This document shows, piece by piece, positions 49,338-57,661 of a stretch of DNA of 64,000 bases (its first letter is position 1; every line of letters begins with the position of its first letter). The stretch covers positions 1 through 64,000 of the forward strand of contig NZ_QFVR01000015.1 of the NCBI RefSeq assembly GCF_003143975.1, written 5' to 3'. The stretch comes from Kurthia sibirica. Lineage in GTDB: Bacteria > Bacillota > Bacilli > Bacillales_A > Planococcaceae. The position numbers and the translations under genes are program-made. The notes below the pieces were generated by a model. It was not told the origin of the DNA. It did not search any database and was given only the letters and a program-made list of their open reading frames with translations.

Positions 49338-49511
49338 ATGTCAAAAACTGTCGTTAGAAAAAACGAATCGCTTGAGGATGCTCTTCGCCGCTTCAAACGT
49401 ACTGTTTCTAAAAGTGGTACAATTCAAGAGGTAAGAAAACGCGAATTCTATGAAAAACCAAGTGTTAAACGCAAAAAGAAATCAGAAGCTGCTCGTAAAC
49501 GTAAGTTCTAA
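49338..49511 (+). CDS. rpsU: Ribosomal protein S21 (bS21)
   Basis: bS21 lies near the 30S platform and helps initiation. The 57-residue product reads [18 protein letters not shown] and ends in a Lys/Arg-rich tail ([12 protein letters not shown]). The GGAGGGAGGGA region gives a very strong site. The ORF extends upstream to 49236 but the ATG at 49338 gives the standard protein. In B. subtilis yqeY follows; here an IS relic does, so this is where the ancestral order breaks. Confidence 0.97.
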   Translation: MSKTVVRKNESLEDALRRFKRTVSKSGTIQEVRKREFYEKPSVKRKKKSEAARKRKF

Positions 49512-49586
49512 GTTTTTAATAATTCCTAGACAATCCCTACGTTCAAAACACGCACTATCATGATTTATTTAAATTGCAAATGAACG

Positions 49587-49622
49587 AAAGTCTAGATGCC
49601 ATTACGGTGTCTAGGCTTTTTT
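49587..49622 (+). terminator. Terminator of rpsU
   Basis: AAAGTCTAGATGCC pairs with GGTGTCTAGGCTTT (wobbles), followed by Ts. Confidence 0.85.
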
Positions 49623-49636
49623 AATATGTAAATTAT

Positions 49637-50491
49637 GGTTCTATTCTATATGTTGGGGTATTAAAACAATTCATGTTTTAGACAATTAGAAATAGCGAGA
49701 GCTTTCCGCCGACAAGTAACGCACTATTTATTTTCACTGTAGGTGAAAATAAAGGATTGCTTACCACTTGTTTTTCGGCAGGAGTCCTCGCTATTTCTTT
49801 TAATCATGATGAACATACCTAAAAATAGACAGAAAAAAGCACATAAAATGGTTTGAACGACTTACGGTTTTGTATTATAAGCGTCGGCGCTATGTCTGTT
49901 CTTGTGGAAAACGTTTTTCAGAAAAAACTTCTTTTATTGAACGTGATCAACGCTTTTCAAAAGAATGGCATTCATATAATCGGAACGTGTGAAAAGAATG
50001 CGTCATGTATTTTATAAACGAGAAGCACAATTAAATGAAAAGCAATTATGGAAATTAAATCGTTACCGTTCACTATCCTCTCAATTAAAAATGGCATATG
50101 AATTAAAAGAATCTTATTGTGAATGGTTTGATTGGGCCAAAAACGCGAATGATATGAACGAAATAAAAATGAAATTAGCCTGTTTTTATCGTAAGGTACC
50201 AGAGGTTAACATCCCAACTTTTAATCAAGTGATTAAAACGATGAAGAATTGGCAAACTGAGATTTTAAATAGCTTCGCTTTTGGTTATTCGAATGGCTTT
50301 TTAGAAGGTATTAATAACAAAACGAAAGTAATGAAACGACATGCATATGGTTATAAACGATTTGATCGATTGAGAGCGAAAATCTTACTAACATTAAAGT
50401 ATAAAGAAGTTGGTTTACATCTAGGCTAAATGAAAAAGGTGAATGAAATTGAAAATCTAATTTCATTCACCCCAAGCTTTGACACAGAGTC
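49637..50491 (+). mobile_element. Degenerate ISL3-family relic, copy 2
   Basis: Degraded ends (GGTTCTATTCTATATG at the left; GACTCTGTGTCAAAG inverted at the right) enclose a transposase remnant. A large imperfect hairpin at about 49690-49798 pairs GAAATAGCGAG with CTCGCTATTTC around an inner TTTTCAC/GTGAAAA stem. Near the right end GGTGAATGAAAT (50438-50449) pairs perfectly with 50460-50471. The central part of the transposase gene is missing. Confidence 0.85.
49810..50429 (+). pseudogene. ISL3-family transposase remnant, catalytic core deleted
   Basis: An N-terminal piece up to 49991 reads KWFERLTVLYYKRRRYVCSC, then CGKRFSEKTSFIERDQRFSKEW, the zinc-binding start of ISL3 transposases. After a stop, a second frame from 49989 (146 codons) gives the C-terminus: YRKVPEVNIPTFNQVIKTMK and FGYSNGFLEGINNKTKVMKR. 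The middle, with most of the DDE catalytic residues, is gone, so it cannot transpose. An intact member would be about 430 residues. Confidence 0.88.
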
Positions 50492-50583
50492 TAAATTATT
50501 TACCCTATTTTGTTTCATATTTTCCATTTATTTGTTATTATCAAATAAAAACAAAGAAAATAACAGAAAACAGGAGGCGTCAT

Positions 50584-51015
50584 ATGTTAAAAAATATTCC
50601 GAGTATCCTTTCACCGGCATTATTAAAACTACTTATGGAGATGGGACATGGTGATCAAATCGTCATCGCAGATGCAAATTTCCCAGCTGCCTCATTAGCT
50701 CGGAATTTAGTAAGAGCAGATGGTCATGGCAGCGAGGCGTTACTAGCAGCCATTTTACAGCTGATGCCAATTGATACGTATAGTGAAAAATCTGTACTAT
50801 TTATGCAGCATGGAAAAGAAGTTGCAACACCAAGAATTTGGGACAAATATGAGCAAATTATTCAAGATGCCAATGAACCACTATCAATTGGGCATATACC
50901 AAGATTTGATTTTTATAATTTGGCTAAAACCTGTTATGCAATTGTAGCAACAGGTGAAGAACAGTTATATGCGAACATCATTTTAACAAAGGGCGTATTA
51001 CAAGGAGGGCTATAA
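50584..51015 (+). CDS. fucU: L-fucose mutarotase (FucU/RbsD family)
   Basis: FucU interconverts alpha and beta anomers of L-fucose, supplying the form used by the isomerase. The 143-residue product fits the family: LMEMGHGDQIVIADANFPA at residues 17-35, and FYNLAKTCYAIVATGEEQLYAN near the C-terminus. The ATG at 50584 has ACAGGAGG; the frame running up to 50479 belongs to the IS end. RbsD pyranase is the closest alternative, but fucI in the same cluster favours FucU. The regulator gene starts directly after its stop. Confidence 0.9.
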   Translation: MLKNIPSILSPALLKLLMEMGHGDQIVIADANFPAASLARNLVRADGHGSEALLAAILQLMPIDTYSEKSVLFMQHGKEVATPRIWDKYEQIIQDANEPLSIGHIPRFDFYNLAKTCYAIVATGEEQLYANIILTKGVLQGGL

Positions 51016-51774
51016 ATGTTAGCGACAGAAAGACATAAAAATATTATCAAAAATTTGCAGGAACACAGAATGGTTAAAGTGACTGAATTAAGTAAGACAT
51101 TAAATGTAACGGAAGAAACAATTCGGAGAGATTTAGAAAAACTAGAATTGAAGCATAAACTTAAAAGGACACATGGCGGTGCGATTCCGATTGTAGATCG
51201 TGATGATGATGAAATCCCTTTTAGTGATCGTAAAATAATGAATAAAAAAGAAAAATTAGAAGTAGCTAAGAAAGCAGTTTCTTTAATTAATGAAAAAGAT
51301 ATTATTTTTTTAGATGCAAGTACAACGGCACTATATCTAGCGCGTTTTTTGCCAAATATGGATTTAACCGTATTAACAAACTCTATGCCTGTAGCCATTG
51401 AATTAGCGAAAAATCATAAAGTGAAAGTTATGTTAACAGGTGGTACCGTTTCTGAAAATTCATTATCCTTGGTAGGGCCAACAGCTATACGCTCTATTGA
51501 GCATTTTCATGTTGATAAAACCTTTTTTTCGTGTAAAGGTTTTGACAAAGAATGGGGAGTAAGCGATTCAAATGAACAACAAGCAAATGTAAAACGAAGA
51601 ATTATCAAAAATTCAGACGAGGTTATTTTACTGATTGATCACAGTAAATTAGGACAAAAATCATTTGCCAATATTGATGATAAGAATGTATTAGACTATA
51701 TAGTTGTTGATAAAGGAGCGAATATTGCTTTAGTCGAGAATATGCTTTCAAAACATACAAAAGTAATTATTTAA
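51016..51774 (+). CDS. DeoR-family regulator of the fucose cluster
   Basis: The 252-residue product has an N-terminal DeoR helix-turn-helix (TELSKTLNVTEETIRRDLEKL, about residues 23-43, followed by RTHGGAIP). The C-terminal sugar-phosphate sensor domain has FLDASTTALYLARFL and VLTNSMPVAIELA. Proteins of this class usually repress and respond to a phosphorylated sugar. It follows fucU directly. The 9-bp inverted repeat over the next promoter (51790-51827) is a candidate binding site. Confidence 0.92.
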   Translation: MLATERHKNIIKNLQEHRMVKVTELSKTLNVTEETIRRDLEKLELKHKLKRTHGGAIPIVDRDDDEIPFSDRKIMNKKEKLEVAKKAVSLINEKDIIFLDASTTALYLARFLPNMDLTVLTNSMPVAIELAKNHKVKVMLTGGTVSENSLSLVGPTAIRSIEHFHVDKTFFSCKGFDKEWGVSDSNEQQANVKRRIIKNSDEVILLIDHSKLGQKSFANIDDKNVLDYIVVDKGANIALVENMLSKHTKVII

Positions 51775-51789
51775 AATAAATTACAATAA

Positions 51790-51827
51790 ATGTTGATTTT
51801 TGTATAATCTTTACATATAATCAACAT
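51790..51827 (+). promoter_or_regulatory. Promoter of the ABC transporter genes overlaid by an inverted repeat operator
   Basis: TTGATT (51793-51798) and TATAAT (51816-51821) are 17 bases apart. The perfect inverted repeat ATGTTGATT (51790-51798) and AATCAACAT (51819-51827) covers both promoter boxes. This is what a repressor site is expected to look like, and the DeoR gene lies just upstream. The pairing of the two is inference. Confidence 0.7.
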
Positions 51828-51873
51828 TAACAAAGAAAAAACAACAAAAACAAAATTTAATTGAGGTGGGAAA

Positions 51874-53370
51874 ATGAATAAATTATTGGAGATGCACAAT
51901 ATTTCTAAATCTTTTCCTGGTGTGAAAGCTTTATCAGATGTCTCACTTGATTTGAATCATGGGGAGGTTCTTGCACTTGTAGGGGAAAATGGTGCAGGAA
52001 AATCCACATTGATGAAGATTTTAACAGGTATCTATAGTAAGGATGATGGTGAGATTTTATATGAAGGAAAACCATTACAACTAACTTCACCGAAAGAAGC
52101 ACAAGAAATGGGGATTTCAATCATACATCAAGAATTAAATTTAATGAAAGATTTAACAATTGCTGAAAATATTTTTATTGGACGTGAACCAAGAGGTATG
52201 TTTAATTTTTTTATTAAAGATCGAAAATTAAATGACATGACAAACGAACTTTTCGAAAAGCTTGCTTTAAAATTGGATTCCAAAACAAAAGTACAAAATT
52301 TAACAGTAGCCAAGCAACAGATGGTCGAAATTGCAAAGGCATTATCTTTTGATTCAAAAATTCTTATTATGGATGAACCGACTACGGCTTTAACTGATTC
52401 AGAAATTGATGTTCTTTTTGCCATAATTGAACAATTAAAAGAAAAAGGTGTGGGCATTATTTATATTTCACACCGCATGGACGAGCTTAAACGAATTTCT
52501 GATCGTGTCTTGATTATGAGAGATGGTCAATACGTAGATACGCTGGAAACAAAAACAACAGAAATATCAACCGTAATCAATAAAATGGTCGGTAGAGAAA
52601 TATTTATAGAATCCAAACCAGAGAAATTTGATGACAATGAACAGATTGTATTAGAACTAAAAAATGTTGAAACGATGAAACAGTTAAAAAATATTAGTTT
52701 TCAATTAAAAAAAGGTGAAATTTTAGGTTTTGCAGGTTTGATGGGAGCAGGTAGAACCGAAGTAGCAAATGCAATCTTTGGAGTGGATCGACTAAAAAAA
52801 GGTGAAATTCATTTGAACGGTAAAAAGGTCACAATAAAATCACCAGCCAAAGCTGTGCAAAAAGGAATAGGATACTTATCAGAAGACAGAAAACATCTGG
52901 GATTACTGACAGATCTTGATGTTAAAACAAATATTATCATGTCTAATATAGAGAAAATTCAGAATTTTGGATTTATTAATGAAAATACTTCTAAAGAGAT
53001 AGCAGAAAAATATGTAAAACAATTAAAAATCAAAACACCAAATGTTAATCAGAAAATAAAATTTCTGTCAGGAGGCAATCAACAAAAAATTGTCATTGCA
53101 AAATGGTTACTAAAAGATTGCGATATTTTAATATTTGATGAACCTACTCGCGGAATTGATGTTGGTGCTAAGGGAGAAATTTATAAATTACTCGATGAAT
53201 TAGCTGAAAGTGGTAAATCAATTATTATGATTTCTTCAGAACTACCTGAAATTTTAAGAATGAGTCATCGAATTGTAGTGATGTCTGAAGGGAAAATAAC
53301 AGGAATCTTAAAATCAGAAGAAGCATCACAGGAAAAAATAATGGAATTGGCAACGGCTTACCAAGCCTAA
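51874..53370 (+). CDS. Sugar ABC transporter ATPase, tandem domains (RbsA type)
   Basis: The 498-residue protein drives a ribose/fucose-class importer. The first ATPase domain has Walker A GENGAGKST and Walker B ILIMDEPTTALT. The second domain has a degenerate Walker A (AGLMGAGRTE) typical of RbsA-type proteins, a signature SGGNQQK, and ILIFDEPTRGIDVG. AGGTGGG precedes the ATG. The permease and binding protein follow at 17 and 56 bases, so one transcript is likely. Substrate is inferred from the cluster. Confidence 0.93.
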   Translation: MNKLLEMHNISKSFPGVKALSDVSLDLNHGEVLALVGENGAGKSTLMKILTGIYSKDDGEILYEGKPLQLTSPKEAQEMGISIIHQELNLMKDLTIAENIFIGREPRGMFNFFIKDRKLNDMTNELFEKLALKLDSKTKVQNLTVAKQQMVEIAKALSFDSKILIMDEPTTALTDSEIDVLFAIIEQLKEKGVGIIYISHRMDELKRISDRVLIMRDGQYVDTLETKTTEISTVINKMVGREIFIESKPEKFDDNEQIVLELKNVETMKQLKNISFQLKKGEILGFAGLMGAGRTEVANAIFGVDRLKKGEIHLNGKKVTIKSPAKAVQKGIGYLSEDRKHLGLLTDLDVKTNIIMSNIEKIQNFGFINENTSKEIAEKYVKQLKIKTPNVNQKIKFLSGGNQQKIVIAKWLLKDCDILIFDEPTRGIDVGAKGEIYKLLDELAESGKSIIMISSELPEILRMSHRIVVMSEGKITGILKSEEASQEKIMELATAYQA

Positions 53371-53387
53371 GTAAAGGGGGATTTTTA

Positions 53388-54377
53388 ATGAAAGCGGATA
53401 CAATAATTGAAGAGCATACTAAAAAAAAGTTTAATGTATCAGGTAATACCATTCAACAGCTTTTAGCTTTTAGTAGTTTGATTGTCTTGGTACTCTTTTT
53501 CACAATAGCCTCACCAAATTTTTTACAAACAGATAATATTATTGGTATTTTTCTCTCTACTTCTGTAACAGGGATTTTAGCTTTGGGTGCTACATTTGTC
53601 ATTGTAACATCAGGAATTGATTTATCAGTTGGTACCGTTATGGCACTATCATCCGTCATGACAGGCATGATTGTCGTAAATGCTGATTTACCAATAATGG
53701 TCGGCGTAGTAGGTGGGATAGCTACTGGTGCATTTTGTGGCTTCATATGCGGGCTTGTTATTACGAAATTAAAAATACCGCCATTTGTTGCAACATTAGC
53801 AATGATGATGATTGCTAAAGGTTTAGCTCTTGTCATATCTAAAGCCTCACCAATCTACTTCACTGATAAACCTAACTTCTCAAAAATTTCGTTGGGCACA
53901 TTACCGGGTACGTCGATCCCGTATGCAGTAGTTATCTTTTTTGCTTTAGGAATTATTGCAGCAATTTTATTATCTAAAACAGTATTTGGTCGATTTACAA
54001 TTGCCATCGGTAGCAATGAAGAAGCAACTCGCTTGTCGGGTGTAAATGTAGATAGGTGGAAAATAATGGTTTATTCTGTTGCCGGGTTATTTACAGGTAT
54101 TGCCGGTGTCATTATGGCTTCTAGATTAAATTCAGCACAACCAGCACTTGGTCAAGGTTATGAGTTGGAAGCAATTGCAGCAGTCGTAATCGGGGGAACT
54201 TCTTTAAGTGGTGGGAAGGGAACAATAGTTGGAACGTTAATCGGAGCATTAATTATGAGCGTCTTAACAAATGGTCTAAGGGTACTTTCTATACCGCAAG
54301 AATGGCAAACTGTTGTTGTTGGTGTAGTAATTATATTTGCAGTATTTATGGATATTTTGAGAAGAAGAAAAGAATAG
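53388..54377 (+). CDS. Sugar ABC transporter permease (RbsC type)
   Basis: This membrane permease has 329 residues and about eight to ten helices. The family signature is GIDLSVGTVMALSSVM near residue 78, with the conserved late segment EAIAAVVIGGTSLSGGKGT. It pairs with the tandem ATPase upstream, forming the channel as a homodimer. AAAGGGGG precedes the ATG. It is clearly of the ribose/xylose/AI-2 permease group. The exact sugar cannot be told from sequence. Confidence 0.93.
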   Translation: MKADTIIEEHTKKKFNVSGNTIQQLLAFSSLIVLVLFFTIASPNFLQTDNIIGIFLSTSVTGILALGATFVIVTSGIDLSVGTVMALSSVMTGMIVVNADLPIMVGVVGGIATGAFCGFICGLVITKLKIPPFVATLAMMMIAKGLALVISKASPIYFTDKPNFSKISLGTLPGTSIPYAVVIFFALGIIAAILLSKTVFGRFTIAIGSNEEATRLSGVNVDRWKIMVYSVAGLFTGIAGVIMASRLNSAQPALGQGYELEAIAAVVIGGTSLSGGKGTIVGTLIGALIMSVLTNGLRVLSIPQEWQTVVVGVVIIFAVFMDILRRRKE

Positions 54378-54433
54378 CAAGTTTAGTACGGTATTAATCT
54401 TCAGTGATTGATATAAAAAAAGGGGGACTAATG

Positions 54434-55417
54434 ATGAAGAAAAAAAGTTTATTTCTATCTAGTTTGTTAGCAGTTGCGATGATTTTAGGGGCATGTGGCT
54501 CTGATGAAAAATCAACAGGTGATAAAGATGCTGATGCTAAAAGTGATCAGCCTTATATCGCTATTGTATCAAAAGGTTTTCAACACCAATTTTGGCAAGC
54601 TGTAAAAAAAGGTGCTGAAAAAGCAGCAGATGAATACAATGTGAAAATTACATTTGAAGGGCCAGAAAGTGAAGCACAAGTAGATAAGCAAATCGAGATG
54701 CTTAAAGCAGCTTTGGATAAAAAACCACAGGCTATAGGTTTTGCAGCGTTAGATTCTAAAGCTTCTATTAATTTATTAGAAGAAGCAAAAAGTAAAAAGA
54801 TCCCTGTTGTTGCGTTTGATAGCGGAGTAGAAAGCGATATTCCAGTTGCTACAGCTTCAACAGATAATGAAGCGGCAGCAGCATTAGCAGCAGATAAAAT
54901 GGCTGAAGCAATAGATGGTAAGGGTGAAATTGCATTAATTGTACAAGATCAAACGTCTTTAACTGCAAAACAACGTCGAGATGGTTTTAAAAATCAAATT
55001 GAGAGTAAATATCCTGATATTAAAATAGTTGATATTCAATATGGTGGAGGAGATCATTTAAAATCGACCGATTTAGCAAAAACAATTATGCAAGCTCATC
55101 CCGATTTAAAAGGGATGTTTGGAACAAATGAAGGCTCTGCTATTGGTGTTGTGAATGCCGTACAAGAAATGAAGAAAACAGGAAAAGTGATAGTAGTTGG
55201 CTTCGACTCAGGTAAACAGCAACTTGATGCCATACGGAGTGGACTAATGTATGGGGCTGTTACACAAAACCCTGAAGGAATCGGTTATGAAACCGTTAAA
55301 GCAGCAGTTGAAACATTGGATGGAAAAACTGTCGACAAACAAATTGATACAGGATTTTATTGGTATGACAAAGAAAATATTGATTCTGATGAAATAAAAG
55401 CAGCGGTTTATGAATAA
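54434..55417 (+). CDS. Sugar-binding lipoprotein (RbsB type)
   Basis: This is the extracellular substrate-binding protein of the importer. It has a lipoprotein signal with lipobox LGAC and the lipidated C21, then a charged linker and a type I periplasmic-binding fold (PYIAIVSKGFQHQFWQAVKK, VVAFDSGVES). The aromatic-rich SKGFQHQFW resembles sites that stack on sugars. The start at 54434 is better spaced from AGGGGG than the adjacent ATG at 54431. The length is about 327 residues. A terminator follows. Confidence 0.92.
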   Translation: MKKKSLFLSSLLAVAMILGACGSDEKSTGDKDADAKSDQPYIAIVSKGFQHQFWQAVKKGAEKAADEYNVKITFEGPESEAQVDKQIEMLKAALDKKPQAIGFAALDSKASINLLEEAKSKKIPVVAFDSGVESDIPVATASTDNEAAAALAADKMAEAIDGKGEIALIVQDQTSLTAKQRRDGFKNQIESKYPDIKIVDIQYGGGDHLKSTDLAKTIMQAHPDLKGMFGTNEGSAIGVVNAVQEMKKTGKVIVVGFDSGKQQLDAIRSGLMYGAVTQNPEGIGYETVKAAVETLDGKTVDKQIDTGFYWYDKENIDSDEIKAAVYE

Positions 55418-55433
55418 TAGATAATTGTAAAAC

Positions 55434-55477
55434 CTCAAAAGATAGTCAATAATGCGTGGCGTCTTTTGAGTTTTTTT
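55434..55477 (+). terminator. Terminator after the ABC transporter genes
   Basis: CTCAAAAGAT (55434-55443) pairs with GTCTTTTGAG (55461-55470, one mismatch), followed by seven Ts. It may lower expression of the downstream enzyme genes relative to the importer. Confidence 0.85.
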
Positions 55478-55540
55478 AAAACGAATGAATGACGATTATT
55501 AAAAAATAAGTAAAAAATTAATTAGGGGAGGTTACTAAAG

Positions 55541-56189
55541 ATGTCTCATGTAATAGAGCAATTAGATAAATATGCAAAAGAACTAGTGGCTTCAGGGTTA
55601 GTTGTTGGAGCAGGTGGAAATTTAAGTATGCGTGATGGTGACTATATGTATATCTCACCAAGTGGTTATGATTTAAAAGAAATAAAAAAAGAGGAGTGGG
55701 TGAAAGTACATATTATTTCTGGAGAAGTATATGGCTCTATTAAGCCTTCATCGGAATTACTTATGCACTTGGCTTGCTTTAGAGAAAATGAAGAAATAAC
55801 AGCGGTCTTGCATGCGCATCCAACGTATTCAGTCAGTGTTTCTTCAACAGGTAAAGAAATACCTGCCCTATTCCCAGATTTCCCGGCAATGGTGAAGGAT
55901 GTTGCCTATATTGATTATGTCATACCAACAACAGAACTATTGGCAAATGAAGTAGCAAATCATGCACAAAAGGCGCAAGTTATGGTGTTAAGAAATCATG
56001 GAGTCATAACGCTTGGTAAAACAATGAATGAAGGAAGCTTATTTTTTTATGCAATTAACAGAGGAATCAGCGAAGGTTTTTGCCATTAGCCAACTCTTTG
56101 GCGGTGCACGTCATTTAACGGAAGAAGAGTGTGAGGCACTTAGAAACTTATCCTCTGAAAAATTCCGTTCGAAGTTATTAAAAGAGTAG
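55541..56189 (+). pseudogene. fucA: Frameshifted L-fuculose-1-phosphate-type class II aldolase
   Basis: The first 163 codons encode a good class II aldolase: VVGAGGNLSMR, the phosphate site SSELLMHLACF, zinc histidines in VLHAHPTYS, and LRNHGVITLGKTMNE. The frame then shifts and stops at 56089. In another frame from 56034 the family C-terminus continues (EAYFFMQLTEESAKVFAISQ to a TAG at 56187-56189). At the break GAAG is present twice in tandem (56030-56033, 56034-56037); removing one copy restores MNEAYFF, the usual family pattern. The truncated product lacks about 50 C-terminal residues. The fused aldolase at 61043 may replace it. Confidence 0.88.
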
Positions 56190-56200
56190 GAGGTAGCATA

Positions 56201-57661
56201 ATGCGTGAAGTACTTGCTTGTGATCTTGGTGCATCAAGTGGGAGAGTCGTACTACAACAGTTTGATGGTCAAAAAATATATTCAAAAGAAATTCATCGTT
56301 TTGTGAATGGACCTGTTAAAAAACAGGAGCACTTTCGATGGGATTTTGAAGGCATTATGAATAATATTCAAACAGGTATTTTAAAAGCACCAAACACGGT
56401 TTCATCTATAGGTGCAGATACTTGGGGAGTCGATTTTGGCTTATTAAATGCCGAAAACAATTTAATCGCACAGCCTTTTTCATATCGAGACCCTTATTCC
56501 ATTCCCTATCGAGAAAAAATTAATAGTTTACTAGCAGAGTTTACTTTATTCCAAAAAACGGCTAATGAAATTTCATCCATCAACACGATTTTTCAATTGA
56601 TGGCCATTTCAGATAGGTATCCGACATTATTAGATTATGCGCATCATATATTAATGACACCCAATTTAATTGTCCATGCGTTAAGTGGTGAAAAAATCAA
56701 TGAATTTTCCATTGCGTCAACATCTGGTTTAGTGAATATGCAGACGAAAAATTGGGATATAGCTATTCAAGAGAGAATTTTTGGTAAACAATTACCACTA
56801 TGTAATATTGAATTACCACACCAAATAGTTGGTCATTTTAATCAAAAAATCAAAGTTGCTTTAGTGCCAGGGCATGATACTGCTTGTGCCTTATCAGCTT
56901 TTCCAATTAAAAAGAAAGATACGTTATTTATAAGTTTAGGAACGTGGGGACTCATTGGTAAAGAGGTCGAGCAAGCCATCGTTTCAGAAGCAGCATTTTT
57001 AGGCGGTTTTACGAATGAAGGTAATAGTGAGGGGCATTATCGTTTTCAGAAAAATGCAATGGGCTTTTGGATTATGCAAAAATTACGTGAAGAGTGGGCA
57101 ATCAAAAAACAAACACTTACGCACGCTGAAGAAGAAATTGAACTTGTGAAATACACAAAATTCGAATCGATCATAGATCCAGAACATCCAAGTTTTTTTA
57201 ATCCAGTAAATATGACAGAAGCGATTCAAACATACTGTCAAATGACAAATCAACATATACCAGTTGAAATTGGTGAGTTTTTAAATTTATTCGTTAATAG
57301 TATTGCCTTATCATTCAATCATATTATTGAAGATATGAGAACGATTACGAAGGAATCTATAGAAGAAATTATTATTGGTGGAGGTGGAGCAAATCATGTC
57401 ACACTTTGCCAAAAAATAGCAAATAGTACTGGGATTCTACTGTATACGGGTCCTTCAGAAGTAAGTTCGATTGGCAATGGTATTTCTCAATTAAGAGCAT
57501 TAGGTGAGATTCAATCCTTGCAAGAAGGACGTGAAGTTGTGCGAAATTCATACACTTCGAAAATATATGAGCCCCAGCACTCTTTAATTTGGAAAGAAAT
57601 GAATGAAAAATATAAAAAAATTATCGGAGGAATTCAAAATGACGAAAAGGTATTTGAATGA
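56201..57661 (+). CDS. Rhamnulokinase/fuculokinase-type FGGY sugar kinase
   Basis: The 486-residue FGGY kinase phosphorylates a ketose at C1, giving an aldolase substrate. The N-terminal phosphate loop is [39 protein letters not shown] and the second-domain motifs [10 protein letters not shown] and [11 protein letters not shown] match RhaB. FucK-like activity on L-fuculose is plausible because fucI follows; the sequence alone cannot decide between L-rhamnulose and L-fuculose. GGAGGT precedes the ATG. It overlaps the fucI start by 23 bases. Confidence 0.88.
   Translation: MREVLACDLGASSGRVVLQQFDGQKIYSKEIHRFVNGPVKKQEHFRWDFEGIMNNIQTGILKAPNTVSSIGADTWGVDFGLLNAENNLIAQPFSYRDPYSIPYREKINSLLAEFTLFQKTANEISSINTIFQLMAISDRYPTLLDYAHHILMTPNLIVHALSGEKINEFSIASTSGLVNMQTKNWDIAIQERIFGKQLPLCNIELPHQIVGHFNQKIKVALVPGHDTACALSAFPIKKKDTLFISLGTWGLIGKEVEQAIVSEAAFLGGFTNEGNSEGHYRFQKNAMGFWIMQKLREEWAIKKQTLTHAEEEIELVKYTKFESIIDPEHPSFFNPVNMTEAIQTYCQMTNQHIPVEIGEFLNLFVNSIALSFNHIIEDMRTITKESIEEIIIGGGGANHVTLCQKIANSTGILLYTGPSEVSSIGNGISQLRALGEIQSLQEGREVVRNSYTSKIYEPQHSLIWKEMNEKYKKIIGGIQNDEKVFE

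Noticed and set aside
56022-56089. Programmed frameshift in fucA
   Set aside because: No slippery heptamer or downstream stimulatory structure is evident. A tandem GAAG duplication explains the shift more simply.
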